Of a DNA stretch of 64,000 nt, positions 20,948 through 29,289 are shown piece by piece. Position numbers and translations under genes: made by a program. Source of the stretch: Geomonas agri (GTDB lineage: Bacteria > Desulfobacterota > Desulfuromonadia > Geobacterales > Geobacteraceae); the NCBI RefSeq assembly GCF_020179605.1, contig NZ_JAINZO010000001.1:1248396-1312395 (forward strand). The letters run 5' to 3'. Under the pieces are notes generated by a model. That model saw only the letters and a list, made by a program, of their open reading frames with translations, was not told the DNA's origin and made no database searches. The stretch's first letter is position 1. Each line of letters opens with the position of its first letter.

Positions 20948-20966
20948 CCGAAGGCTGGAGGGAGCT

Positions 20967-21257
20967 ATGAGCGACTCGTCAAAAAACAAGCTGAACACGC
21001 GCGTCAAAAGGATCGCCGGGCAGGTGGCCGGTATCGAGCGGATGCTGGAGGAGAAGCGCTACTGCGTAGATATCCTGAACCAGATTTCCGCTGTGCGCTC
21101 CGCACTCGATTCTTTGGGAGTGGAGCTACTGACTCGTCACCTTGAAAACTGCGTACTGGGGCAGGGGGGCGACAAGCAGCACGACCAGGCCAAACCGATG
21201 AGCCAGCAGCAGTTGATGGACGAGGTGAAGACGGCATTGTCACGGTTCCTGAAGTAG
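20967..21257 (+). CDS. csoR: CsoR-family copper-sensing repressor
   Basis: A 96-residue all-helical repressor. The Cu(I) ligand set is present as C33 (RYCVDIL), H58 and C62 (LLTRHLENC), matching CsoR and not formaldehyde-sensing FrmR (which lacks the second Cys). Start chosen at ATG 20967 behind GGAGGGAG; the ATG at 20859 lies upstream of the promoter. The gene follows two operator-like dyads and precedes the copper ATPase gene by 21 bp, so it very probably represses itself and copA and releases DNA on Cu(I) binding. Confidence 0.93.
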   Translation: MSDSSKNKLNTRVKRIAGQVAGIERMLEEKRYCVDILNQISAVRSALDSLGVELLTRHLENCVLGQGGDKQHDQAKPMSQQQLMDEVKTALSRFLK

Positions 21258-21278
21258 TGAGTTAGGGAGGACAAGTAC

Positions 21279-23828
21279 ATGGCTGAGAAGGTATTATTTC
21301 GCGACCCGGTGTGCGGGATGGAAGTCGGCGCAGCTGCTCCCCTTTCCGCTACCCATAAAGGCACCAGTTACAAATTCTGCTCGGTGAATTGCCTGGAGAA
21401 GTTTCTTGCTTCTCCCGAAACCTACCTCGCGCAAGCTGCCGTGCCCGTGCCGGGCGAGTCGGCTGCACCGGTAGAGCCGCCGACCCCGCCTGCGACACAT
21501 GAGACGCACGAGCTGCATGCACCGGAGCAGGTGGAACAGTGCGAGCTGCCGCTTCTGGGTATGAACTGCGCCGGGTGCGCTGGCCGGATCGAGAAGACGC
21601 TGAATACAACGCCCGGCGTTGTCACCGCAGCGGTCAACTTCGCCACCACCCGCGCCACGATCAAGTACGATCCCCAGGGAACTTCTCCTGATGCGCTCAA
21701 GCAGGTGGTGCGCGACATGGGCTACGACGTCCTGGAATCCGGCGGCGGAGGGGAGGCGGACGAGGCCGGCATGCTGGAGGCGCAGACCCAGGTGCACGAG
21801 GCGCAGTACAGGAAGAACCGGACCAAGTTCTTCCTGGCGCTGGCCCTGACCCTGCCGGTGGCCGTGCTGGCCATGGGGGGACACGTAATCCCTGCGCTGG
21901 CGGATTCCTTCAACTTCCCGGGACGCGCATGGGGCGAGCTCGCCCTCACCACTCCCGTGCTGTTCTGGGCCGGTCGGGAGTTCTTCACTGGCGCCTGGGC
22001 CGCGGCTAAACACCGGGTGGCGGATATGAACACGCTGGTAGCCCTGGGCACCCTCTCCGCATATGTCTTCAGTCTGGTCGCGACCATCGCCCCGGAGTGG
22101 CTGATGGCCGGAGCTGGCTCGTCTGGCGCAACCGCCGGGCACGCACATGCCATGGCCTCGCCGGTTGGGGTCTACTACGAGGTGGCCGCCATCATCGTCA
22201 CGCTGATCCTGATGGGGCGCCTCCTGGAGGCGCGCGCCCGCAGTAAGACCAGCGGCGCCATCCATGCCCTTATCGGCCTGCAGCCCAAGCTGGCCCGCGT
22301 GGTTCGCAATGACAGGGAAGAGGATATCCCGATCGCCGAGGTGGTGCTTGGCGATGTCATCGTAGTTCGTCCCGGCGAAAAGGTACCGGTGGACGGTGAC
22401 GTCATCGAGGGGAGTTCTTCGGTGGACGAGAGTATGCTGACCGGTGAGCCGCTGCCGGTGCACAAAAAAACAGGCGACACCGTGATCGGTGCTACCTTGA
22501 ACAAGACCGGCTCGTTCCGGATGCGTGCCACCAGGATCGGCAAGGACACCGTGTTGCAACAGATCGTGCGTCTGGTGCAACAGGCCCAGGGGAGCAAGGC
22601 CCCTATTCAGCGCCTCGCCGATCTCATCGCGAGCTACTTTGTACCGGTGGTGATCAGTCTCGCCATTGCAACCTTCGTGATCTGGTTCGACGTTTCGCCG
22701 CCGGAGACGCGTCTCAATATGGCGGTGCTCACCTTCGTCTCGGTGCTGATCATCGCATGCCCTTGCGCCCTGGGGCTCGCCACGCCGACCGCCATCATGG
22801 TAGGGACCGGGCGCGGCGCCCAGAGCGGCATCCTAATCAAGGGGGGCGAGGCGCTTGAGACCGCCCACAAGCTGACAACCATCGTTCTGGACAAGACCGG
22901 CACCATCACCCGCGGCGTCCCTTCAGTCACCGACGTGGAAAGCTTCCTGGACGATCGGCAGACCTTGCTGAAGTTGGCGGCCTCCGCTGAGGCGGGCAGC
23001 GAGCACCCACTTGGGGAGGCAATCGTACGCTCGGCTGAGGAGGAGGGACTGGAACGGCTGCCGGTGAGCGGTTTCAATGCCATCCCTGGGCATGGCATCG
23101 AGGCCGAGGTGGCAGGCAAGAAGATCCTTATCGGCACCGAGCTGCTGCTGAATAACCACGCTGTAGCCGTTAATCCTTCGAAGGCTCACCGGTTGGCGGA
23201 TGAGGGAAAGACCCCGGTGCTGGTAGCCATTGACGGACGGTTCGCCGGTGTCATCGCCGTCGCCGACCCGATCAAGGAAACGTCCGCCGCCGCTGTGAAG
23301 CGCCTGCACGAACTCGGGCTCGAGGTGATCATGCTGACCGGCGACAACCGCCGCACCGCCGACTCCATTGCCCGCCAGGTAGGCGTGGACCGCGTGGTGG
23401 CTGAGGTTCTGCCGGATGGCAAGGGTGAAGAGGTCAAGAAACTGCAGGCGCAGGGCAAGGTGGTCGCCATGGTCGGGGACGGCATCAACGACGCACCGGC
23501 GCTGGCCCAGGCCGACGTGGGGATCGCCATGGGGAGCGGCACCGACGTCGCCATCGAGGCGGCCGACATAACGCTGGTGCGCGGCGACCTCAACGGCGTC
23601 ATCTCCAGCATCGCGCTCTCCCGGGCCACCATCGCCAACATCAAGCAGAACCTGTTCTTCGCCTTCATCTACAACATCCTCGGTATCCCGATCGCCGCGG
23701 GGATCCTGTACCCGTTCACCGGGTGGCTCCTGAGCCCGATCATCGCCTCGCTCACCATGGCGCTCTCGTCAGTGAGCGTGGTTACCAACGCCCTGCGTTT
23801 GCGCGGGTTTACCGTAGAGAGGGGATAG
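21279..23828 (+). CDS. copA: Copper-exporting P1B-type ATPase with N-terminal YHS and HMA domains
   Basis: An 849-residue pump. A YHS metal-binding domain (DPVCGMEVG ... [12 protein letters not shown], residues 8-45) and a Pro/His-rich linker precede one heavy-metal-associated domain ([17 protein letters not shown], about residue 90). Catalytic features are the membrane CPC motif C494-P-C496 ([12 protein letters not shown]), the phosphorylated Asp D538 in [16 protein letters not shown] and [14 protein letters not shown]. It exports Cu(I) from cytoplasm to periplasm. It is controlled with csoR and followed after 2 bp by a small metal-binding membrane protein. The single HMA plus YHS layout is less common than two HMAs. 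Confidence 0.94.
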   Translation: MAEKVLFRDPVCGMEVGAAAPLSATHKGTSYKFCSVNCLEKFLASPETYLAQAAVPVPGESAAPVEPPTPPATHETHELHAPEQVEQCELPLLGMNCAGCAGRIEKTLNTTPGVVTAAVNFATTRATIKYDPQGTSPDALKQVVRDMGYDVLESGGGGEADEAGMLEAQTQVHEAQYRKNRTKFFLALALTLPVAVLAMGGHVIPALADSFNFPGRAWGELALTTPVLFWAGREFFTGAWAAAKHRVADMNTLVALGTLSAYVFSLVATIAPEWLMAGAGSSGATAGHAHAMASPVGVYYEVAAIIVTLILMGRLLEARARSKTSGAIHALIGLQPKLARVVRNDREEDIPIAEVVLGDVIVVRPGEKVPVDGDVIEGSSSVDESMLTGEPLPVHKKTGDTVIGATLNKTGSFRMRATRIGKDTVLQQIVRLVQQAQGSKAPIQRLADLIASYFVPVVISLAIATFVIWFDVSPPETRLNMAVLTFVSVLIIACPCALGLATPTAIMVGTGRGAQSGILIKGGEALETAHKLTTIVLDKTGTITRGVPSVTDVESFLDDRQTLLKLAASAEAGSEHPLGEAIVRSAEEEGLERLPVSGFNAIPGHGIEAEVAGKKILIGTELLLNNHAVAVNPSKAHRLADEGKTPVLVAIDGRFAGVIAVADPIKETSAAAVKRLHELGLEVIMLTGDNRRTADSIARQVGVDRVVAEVLPDGKGEEVKKLQAQGKVVAMVGDGINDAPALAQADVGIAMGSGTDVAIEAADITLVRGDLNGVISSIALSRATIANIKQNLFFAFIYNILGIPIAAGILYPFTGWLLSPIIASLTMALSSVSVVTNALRLRGFTVERG

Positions 23829-23830
23829 CC

Positions 23831-24049
23831 ATGGATACGTCTCAGATACTGGTAACTCTGGGCGGAGTCGCCCTGATTTCGTTCAACCTCTGGTTCTTTT
23901 TCGGCAAAAAAGCTACCAACAAGCCTGCTGCCGCCAAGGGAGCACGGTATGCCTGCCCGATGCATCCCTGGATCACCAGCGACGATCCCACTGCTGACTG
24001 CTCGATCTGCGGGATGAAGCTGGTTAGCAGCGACGAGTTGAGGAAGTAG
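23831..24049 (+). CDS. Small membrane-anchored heavy-metal-binding-domain protein
   Basis: A 72-residue protein starting 2 bp after copA. Residues 5-25 form one membrane segment (ILVTLGGVALISFNLWFFFG). The C-terminal half is the compact heavy-metal-binding domain YACPMHPWITSD ... CSICGMKLV, with CxMHP and CxxCGM elements. The same domain occurs at the N-terminus of the CusB-like adaptor at 27850. It probably takes copper released by CopA or passes it to the periplasmic efflux parts; that role is inference. Confidence 0.85.
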   Translation: MDTSQILVTLGGVALISFNLWFFFGKKATNKPAAAKGARYACPMHPWITSDDPTADCSICGMKLVSSDELRK

Positions 24050-24067
24050 TCAGAGCGGCCGTGTGTG

Positions 24068-24096
24068 GAATATTCTTCTGCCTACGTTGAATATTC
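24068..24096. promoter_or_regulatory. Paired activator sites upstream of the ABC exporter
   Basis: Two perfect GAATATTC palindromes at 24068-24075 and 24089-24096 start exactly 21 bp apart, each followed by TTC. They lie about 80-110 bp before the sigma-54 promoter at 24177, the usual place for an enhancer-binding protein. The same pair and spacing recur at 26250 and 32430. Confidence 0.75.
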
Positions 24097-24120
24097 TTCC
24101 GCGGCCGTTGCCGTCCCGAG

Positions 24121-24150
24121 AGCGCAGACCCGCGCGGGTTGCGCTTTTCC
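24121..24150 (+). terminator. Terminator of the csoR-copA unit
   Basis: A 10-bp stem with one bulge (AGCGCA-ACCC / GGGT-TGCGCT), loop GCGC, followed by TTTTCC. It lies between the activator sites and the sigma-54 promoter of the next operon. Confidence 0.7.
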
Positions 24151-24176
24151 AGGCACTTAAACTCTTGGTCGCCAGT

Positions 24177-24192
24177 TGGCACGACACTTGAT
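24177..24192 (+). promoter_or_regulatory. Sigma-54 (-24/-12) promoter of the ABC exporter operon
   Basis: TGGCACGACACTTGAT matches TGGCACG-N4-TTGCW with correct 12-bp spacing of the key G residues. The -12 element reads TTGAT in place of TTGCT. The following AAAC is shared with the promoter at 36859. Confidence 0.75.
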
Positions 24193-24214
24193 AAACAAGT
24201 AGCCGTTAGTCGTT

Positions 24215-24263
24215 GAAAGAAGATGCCGCGGGGCTCCTCCTCCTCGGTCCCGCGGCATCTTTC
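24215..24263 (+). other. Strong leader hairpin in the ABC exporter mRNA
   Basis: AGATGCCGCGGG (24221-24232) pairs perfectly with CCCGCGGCATCT (24249-24260) around a pyrimidine-rich loop. It lies between the predicted transcription start and the start codon at 24285. It has only TTT after the stem, so it may be an mRNA-stability or attenuation element. Confidence 0.55.
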
Positions 24264-24284
24264 AACCCGCAGCACGGAGACACG

Positions 24285-25445
24285 ATGAAACTGCACACCA
24301 TCTCGATCAACAACCTGAAGCGCCGCAAGGCCAAGATGGCATTTTTGACCATCGGCCTCATGGTCGGCATCGCCACCATCGTGACCCTGGTCACCCTGAC
24401 CCGGTCCATGTCCAACGACATCGAGCGGAAGATGGACGAGTTCGGCGCCAACATCCTGATCACCCCGCAAAGTAACGGCCTGTCCATGAACTACGGTGGC
24501 ATCAACCTGGGCGGCGTCACCTTCGACCAGCGTGAGATCAAGCAGGAGGATCTCGACAAGGTCCGCAAAATCAAGAACAACAAGAACATCTCCTCCATCT
24601 CCCCGAAAGTGCTGGGCGGCGTTAAGGTCGGTAACCACGACGTCCTGCTGGTCGGCGTCGACTTCGCGGCGGAGTTGAAGATGAAGCAGTGGTGGCAGAT
24701 CTTCGGCAGCGAGCCCAAAGGCGACAACGAGGTGCTGTTGGGAAGCGACGCCTCCAACACGCTCAACGCGACCTCGGGGGACAGTATCGAGATAAAGGGT
24801 GAGAAGTTCAAGGTGGCCGGCGTCCTGAACCAGACCGGTTCGCAGGACGATTCGCTGGTCTTCATCGCGTTGCCCAAGGCGCAGAAGATCCTGGGCAAGG
24901 AAGGGAAGATAACCATGGCCGAGGTCGCCGCGCTCTGCTCCGGTTGCCCCATCTCCGATATGGTGACCCAGATCGCGGAACTGCTGCCGGACAGCAAGGT
25001 GTCAGCGATCCAGCAGGTCGTGGCGGGACGCCTCAAGGCCCTGGACCAGTTCAAGCGTTTCTCCTATGCCATGGGGAGCGTCGTCGTCTTCATCGGTTCC
25101 CTCATCGTCTTCGTGACCATGATGGGGAGCGTCAACGAACGCACCACCGAAATCGGCGTGTTCCGCGCCATCGGCTTCCGGAAGAGCCATATCATGCGCA
25201 TCATCCTGCTCGAAGCCGCCTTGGTGAGTCTGCTGGCCGGCGTGCTCGGCTACGCGGCGGGCATGGGCGGCGCCAAGCTTGCCCTCCCGTTCATGGCTGA
25301 GACTAAGAACGCGCACCTGGTTTGGGACACGACGGTAGCCTTCGGCTCGATAGCGCTGGCGCTGCTGCTCGGCATCCTGGCCAGTCTCTACCCTGCGCTG
25401 CATGCCAGCAAGATGGACCCGACCGAAGCCCTGAGGGCACTCTAA
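24285..25445 (+). CDS. MacB/FtsX-type ABC transporter permease
   Basis: A 386-residue membrane protein with the MacB-like layout: one N-terminal membrane segment ([20 protein letters not shown], residues 19-38), a large periplasmic domain (about residues 45-275), and three C-terminal segments forming the FtsX domain with [21 protein letters not shown]. The C-terminus [21 protein letters not shown] is diagnostic. It starts at ATG 24285. The ATPase partner follows 11 bp later. It sits between copper ATPase and RND efflux genes under a sigma-54 promoter, so it probably exports a periplasmic or lipid-linked substrate during metal or envelope stress. The substrate is unknown. Confidence 0.88.
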   Translation: MKLHTISINNLKRRKAKMAFLTIGLMVGIATIVTLVTLTRSMSNDIERKMDEFGANILITPQSNGLSMNYGGINLGGVTFDQREIKQEDLDKVRKIKNNKNISSISPKVLGGVKVGNHDVLLVGVDFAAELKMKQWWQIFGSEPKGDNEVLLGSDASNTLNATSGDSIEIKGEKFKVAGVLNQTGSQDDSLVFIALPKAQKILGKEGKITMAEVAALCSGCPISDMVTQIAELLPDSKVSAIQQVVAGRLKALDQFKRFSYAMGSVVVFIGSLIVFVTMMGSVNERTTEIGVFRAIGFRKSHIMRIILLEAALVSLLAGVLGYAAGMGGAKLALPFMAETKNAHLVWDTTVAFGSIALALLLGILASLYPALHASKMDPTEALRAL

Positions 25446-25456
25446 GAGAGGAAGAC

Positions 25457-26125
25457 ATGGCGATCATAGAGATGAAAAACGTTAAGAAGCAGTACCAGAC
25501 CGGCTCCGACCTGGTCGAGGCGCTGCGCGGGGTGGATATATCTATCGAGGCTGGAGAGTTCATCACCATCATGGGGCAGTCCGGTTCCGGCAAGAGTACG
25601 CTCCTTTCCGTCCTGGGCGGGATGAACCATCCCACCAGCGGTGAAGTAGAGATGGCCGGGGTAAAGCTGTACCAGTTGAAAAGCGAGGAGTTGGCAGACT
25701 TCAGGGCGCAGAACCTCGGCTTCGTTTTCCAGTCCTTCCACCTGATCCAGTACTTGACTGCACTCGAGAACGTCATGCTGCCGCTGGCTATCGTCAAGAT
25801 GAGCACTGCGGCCAAAAAAGAAGCGGCGCGCCAGGCGCTGGAGCGTGTAGGCCTGGGAGCAAAGACTGACCGGCTCCCCAACCAGCTCTCCGGCGGCGAG
25901 CAGGAGCGCGTCGCCATCGCGCGTGCCATCGTCAACAACCCGCACATCCTGCTCGCGGACGAGCCGACGGGAAACCTTGACTCCAAGACCAGCGAGGAAG
26001 TCATGGCGCTTTTCAGGCAACTGAATGAAGCGGGGCAGACGGTGGTGATGGTTACTCATAACCCGGACAACGGTGCTTATTCGGATCGGACCATTCATCT
26101 CAAGGATGGTTTGATCAGCGCGTAG
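25457..26125 (+). CDS. MacB/LolD-type ABC transporter ATPase
   Basis: A 222-residue ATPase with Walker [10 protein letters not shown] (about residue 40), the family's [14 protein letters not shown] segment, signature [15 protein letters not shown] and Walker [15 protein letters not shown], followed by VVMVTHN. It starts at ATG 25457 with AGAGGAAG upstream, and is coupled to the FtsX permease. It lacks a fused membrane domain, so with the permease it makes a split MacB-type exporter. Terminator follows at 26153. Confidence 0.92.
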   Translation: MAIIEMKNVKKQYQTGSDLVEALRGVDISIEAGEFITIMGQSGSGKSTLLSVLGGMNHPTSGEVEMAGVKLYQLKSEELADFRAQNLGFVFQSFHLIQYLTALENVMLPLAIVKMSTAAKKEAARQALERVGLGAKTDRLPNQLSGGEQERVAIARAIVNNPHILLADEPTGNLDSKTSEEVMALFRQLNEAGQTVVMVTHNPDNGAYSDRTIHLKDGLISA

Positions 26126-26152
26126 ATCCCCGCATCTCTGTCATAAGTGGAG

Positions 26153-26206
26153 AAGATCTGGAGAACACTAAGGTTTTTCGTAGTGTTCTTCAGATCTTTC
26201 TTTTTG
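26153..26206 (+). terminator. Terminator of the ABC exporter operon
   Basis: A long stem (AGATCTGGAGAACACTA, 26154-26170, paired with TAGTGTTCTTCAGATCT, 26181-26197, one mismatch) with a 10-nt loop and a TTCTTTTT tail. Confidence 0.88.
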
Positions 26207-26249
26207 TGCCGAGTATTCAAGTAAACAGCAAAACGTGCCGAAGTGTGTA

Positions 26250-26278
26250 TAATATTCCACGGTAAGTGCCGAATATCC
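26250..26278. promoter_or_regulatory. Paired activator sites upstream of the RND efflux operon
   Basis: TAATATTC (26250-26257) and GAATATCC (26271-26278), each one change from GAATATTC, start 21 bp apart. They lie about 60-85 bp before the promoter at 26337. Confidence 0.68.
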
Positions 26279-26336
26279 TTCGCCTTGCTGTCAGGTTGAG
26301 TTTTGAGAACCTTTATAAAACGTATATTTATAACTC

Positions 26337-26352
26337 GGGCACGAAACGTGTA
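26337..26352 (+). promoter_or_regulatory. Sigma-54-like promoter of the RND efflux operon
   Basis: GGGCACGAAACGTGTA fits (T)GGCACG-N4-(T)TG with the right spacing. The -12 GC is replaced by GT, so it is the weakest of the four candidates. Confidence 0.6.
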
Positions 26353-26392
26353 TTTAAGTTGTGAAAGCTACTGCCAAGTTTCTGGAGTCACC

Positions 26393-27670
26393 ATGAAATA
26401 CCGGCTTTTCCCCTTGTACCTGTTGTTGTCCATCCTGATGACCGCGCCTGCGGCCCTCGCCGAAGACGCTAAGCCCGCCACGGAAAACCTCGATCAGCTC
26501 GTGCAGACTGCCCTGGCCAACAACCCGGAACTGAAGTCCACATCGGCGCGCTGGGAGATGTACAAGAGCCGCATCAAGCAGGCGGGTGCACTAGAAGACC
26601 CGATGCTGATGCTGAAACTGCAGAACATGATCGTTACCGATCCGCTGAGCTTCAACAAGGACTCGATGACCCAGAAGGTGGTTGGCATCAGCCAGTTGAT
26701 CCCGTTCGCCGGCAAGCGCAAGCTCAAGGAGGACATCGCATCGGCTGAGGCTGAGACCTACCGCTGGAGCGTGGAAGAGCGCAAATTCGAACTGACCAGG
26801 ATGGTTCGCGAGGCGTACTTCCAGGTCTACTTCACCGATAAGTCCCTGGGCATCATCGATAAGAACATCAAGATCCTGGACGACTTCATCACCCTGGCCC
26901 AGACCAAGTACTCCGTCGGGCAGGGTGCGCAGCAGGATATCTACAAGGCGCTTCTGGAACGCTCCAAGATGCTGGACATGAAGATCTCCCTGGAGCAGCA
27001 GCGCAGAAGCCTCGAGGTGAGCCTCAACTCGCTGCTGAACCGCCCCCAGAGTACCAAGGTCGGTGCCGTCCCCGATTTCAAGCTGGCACCTTTTGCCTAC
27101 ACCCCGGAACAGCTGGTGGATATGGCCGAGGAGAACCGGCCGCAACTCAAAGCGGTCAAGGCCCAGATCGAGAAGGGGCGGGCGGGTCACCTGCTGGCGC
27201 AGAAGGAATCCTACCCGGACTTCAACGTCTCCTTCGAATACATGCAGCGCCAGAAGGCCATGGGGAGCGATGGCGCCGATATGTACTCGCTGGGCGTCAC
27301 TTTCAACCTTCCCATTCAGAAGGAGCGTCGTGCCGCGATGCGGGCCGAGTCCTCCTCTGAGATCAACATGGCCAGCGAGGAGTTGAACGGCGCGCGCAAC
27401 ACCATCTCCTCCGGGGTGAACGACCTCCTGGCGCAGATGGAACGGCGCAGGAAGCTGATCGACCTCTACACCACCGGCATCATCCCGCAGGCGGAGCAGT
27501 CGCTGGAGTCGGCGGTAATCGGCTACCGGGTCAGCAAGGTGGACTTCCTCACCCTGCTGGATAACCGAGTCACCCTGTTCAATTACGAGCGCGAATACTA
27601 CGACTCGATGGCGGATTACCAGATGAAGCTGGCCCAGCTCGAAGCGCTGGTGGGCAAGGACCTGCAGTAA
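26393..27670 (+). CDS. TolC-family outer-membrane efflux protein (CusC/CzcC-like)
   Basis: A 425-residue exported protein. Residues 1-22 form a signal peptide (ALA cleavage), and there is no lipobox. The body has the TolC-type repeat of long coiled-coil helices with short beta segments, such as LVQTALANNPELKSTSARWE at the start and GYRVSKVDFLTLLDNRVTLF near the end. Start chosen at ATG 26393 with TGGAG upstream. It is the outer-membrane duct for the RND pump encoded by the next two genes, from which it is separated by a family B repeat. Confidence 0.9.
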   Translation: MKYRLFPLYLLLSILMTAPAALAEDAKPATENLDQLVQTALANNPELKSTSARWEMYKSRIKQAGALEDPMLMLKLQNMIVTDPLSFNKDSMTQKVVGISQLIPFAGKRKLKEDIASAEAETYRWSVEERKFELTRMVREAYFQVYFTDKSLGIIDKNIKILDDFITLAQTKYSVGQGAQQDIYKALLERSKMLDMKISLEQQRRSLEVSLNSLLNRPQSTKVGAVPDFKLAPFAYTPEQLVDMAEENRPQLKAVKAQIEKGRAGHLLAQKESYPDFNVSFEYMQRQKAMGSDGADMYSLGVTFNLPIQKERRAAMRAESSSEINMASEELNGARNTISSGVNDLLAQMERRRKLIDLYTTGIIPQAEQSLESAVIGYRVSKVDFLTLLDNRVTLFNYEREYYDSMADYQMKLAQLEALVGKDLQ

Positions 27671-27672
27671 CG

Positions 27673-27763
27673 CTCCTCCCCCCGGAGGGGGGAGGTTGGG
27701 AGGGGGGCTGGTTTCGAGATGAAGCATCCCCCTCCCTGTCCCTCCCCCTCCGGGGGAGGGGAC
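27673..27763. repeat. GC-rich inverted repeat, family B, copy 3
   Basis: Arms CTCCTCCCCCCGGAGGGGGG and CCTCCCCCTCCGGGGGAGGG are inverted around a short centre. It lies inside the cus-like operon, 3 bp after the TolC-family stop. Confidence 0.75.
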
Positions 27764-27849
27764 GTGGCTACGCAGGAGCTTGTAATCTGGCCTGTGCTGA
27801 TTGAGCCTAGGCCCCCGATATTAATTACTACCCCGCGAGGTACTTACTC

Positions 27850-29256
27850 ATGAACAAAAGCGTGAAGGTTGCAGTCCCCATTATCCTGGTCCTGGTAGCG
27901 GCGGCTGCCGGTGGCGGATACTACCTGTACCAGCAGAAGCACCAGGCCCCGGCCGGCAAGGAGAAGGCGGCCCAGGGACAGGTCCTGTACACCTGCGCCA
28001 TGCACCCTTTTATTATCAAGGACAAGCCGGGAACCTGTCCCATCTGCGGGATGCAGCTGATCAAGAAGGTCGAAGCGACCCAGGCGAGCGCCCAGGAACA
28101 GAAGATGCTCGGGCACGTTTCACTGTCGCCGACTCAGTCGGTCATGGCCAACGTCGCCACGGTACCGGCCGATTACGAGCCGCTTTCCAAGGAGATCAAC
28201 GCCGTCGGCATCGTGCAGTACGACCAGTCCAAGCAGGCCAAGGTGACCGCCTGGGTCGCCGGGCGTATCGACAAGTTGAACGTGAGCACCGTGGGCGCTT
28301 TCGTCTCCAAAGGTAGGCCGGTGGCTGAAATCTACTCGCCGGACCTAGTTGCCGCGCAGCAGGAATACCTGCTGGCGCTGAGAAGCCGCGACCAGTTCAA
28401 GAAATCGAGCATTGAAGCCATCTCTCAAGGAGGCGAGGGACTGGTGGCCTCGGCGCGCCAGAGGCTGAAACTCCTCGGCGTCAAGGACGAGCAGATCGCC
28501 GGCCTGGAGAAGGCGGGGCATCCCAACATCAAGCTCCCCATCTATACGCCCTTATCTGGCGTTGTGATCGAAAAGGTGGTCCAGGAAGGGCAGTACGTGA
28601 ACATGGGCGACCCGCTCTTCAACATCGCCGACCTCTCCACTGTCTGGGTAGACGTCGAGGTGTATGAGAACGAGTTCAGTTTCGTGAAGATGGGACAACG
28701 GGTGGAGATCGTCTCCCAGTCCTATCCCGGCAAGACTTTCTCCGGGCGCGTCTCCTTCATCTATCCCTTCCTCGATCCCAAGACCCGCACCGTCAAAGTC
28801 AGGGTGGAGATGGCAAACCCGGGCCTCAAGCTGAAGCCGGACATGTTCGTCAACGCCTCCATAAAGGCGCCGCTTGGCAAAGCCCTTGTCGTACCGACCA
28901 CCGCGCTCATGGACACCGGTAAGCGCCAGGTGGTCTGGGTGGAATCCCAGCCGGGCATGTTCGAGCCGCATGACGTGCAGGCCGGCGCCCGCGTGGGGGA
29001 CAAGGTGCAAATCCTGTCCGGCTTGAAACAGGGTGACAAGGTGGCGGCTTCCGGCGGCTACCTGATTGATTCCGAAGCGCAGCTCTCCGGCGGCAGCGGT
29101 GGCGGCGGCCACGAAGGTCATGCCGGCGGAGCCGCAACTCCGGCCGCACCGGCGGCACCGGGATCCGCAGGGGAGCACCAGGGCCACGGTGCCCCGGCCG
29201 CACCCGCCGCGCCCAAGAAGGGCGGCGGCATGGATATGGGCGACATGAAGATGTAG
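27850..29256 (+). CDS. cusB: CusB-type RND periplasmic adaptor with N-terminal heavy-metal-binding domain
   Basis: A 468-residue membrane-fusion protein. An N-terminal membrane anchor (residues 8-25) is followed by the metal-binding domain YTCAMHPFIIKD ... CPICGMQLI (about residues 50-78). The lipoyl/barrel core includes VTAWVAGRIDKLNVSTVGAF and GQYVNMGDPLFNIADLSTVW, as in CusB. The last about 60 residues are an unusual Gly/His/Ala/Pro-rich tail ending in GGGMDMGDMKM, with further Met ligands. It bridges the RND pump and outer-membrane protein and probably loads Cu(I)/Ag(I). Confidence 0.93.
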   Translation: MNKSVKVAVPIILVLVAAAAGGGYYLYQQKHQAPAGKEKAAQGQVLYTCAMHPFIIKDKPGTCPICGMQLIKKVEATQASAQEQKMLGHVSLSPTQSVMANVATVPADYEPLSKEINAVGIVQYDQSKQAKVTAWVAGRIDKLNVSTVGAFVSKGRPVAEIYSPDLVAAQQEYLLALRSRDQFKKSSIEAISQGGEGLVASARQRLKLLGVKDEQIAGLEKAGHPNIKLPIYTPLSGVVIEKVVQEGQYVNMGDPLFNIADLSTVWVDVEVYENEFSFVKMGQRVEIVSQSYPGKTFSGRVSFIYPFLDPKTRTVKVRVEMANPGLKLKPDMFVNASIKAPLGKALVVPTTALMDTGKRQVVWVESQPGMFEPHDVQAGARVGDKVQILSGLKQGDKVAASGGYLIDSEAQLSGGSGGGGHEGHAGGAATPAAPAAPGSAGEHQGHGAPAAPAAPKKGGGMDMGDMKM

Positions 29257-29289
29257 TTGTTGGAATTACTATGAGCACTGAGGTTTTAC

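Noticed and set aside
24213-24284. Extended N-terminus of the FtsX permease from ATG 24213
   Set aside because: The extension encodes the leader hairpin sequence. The ATG at 24285 has GGAGA upstream and starts the conserved membrane segment.
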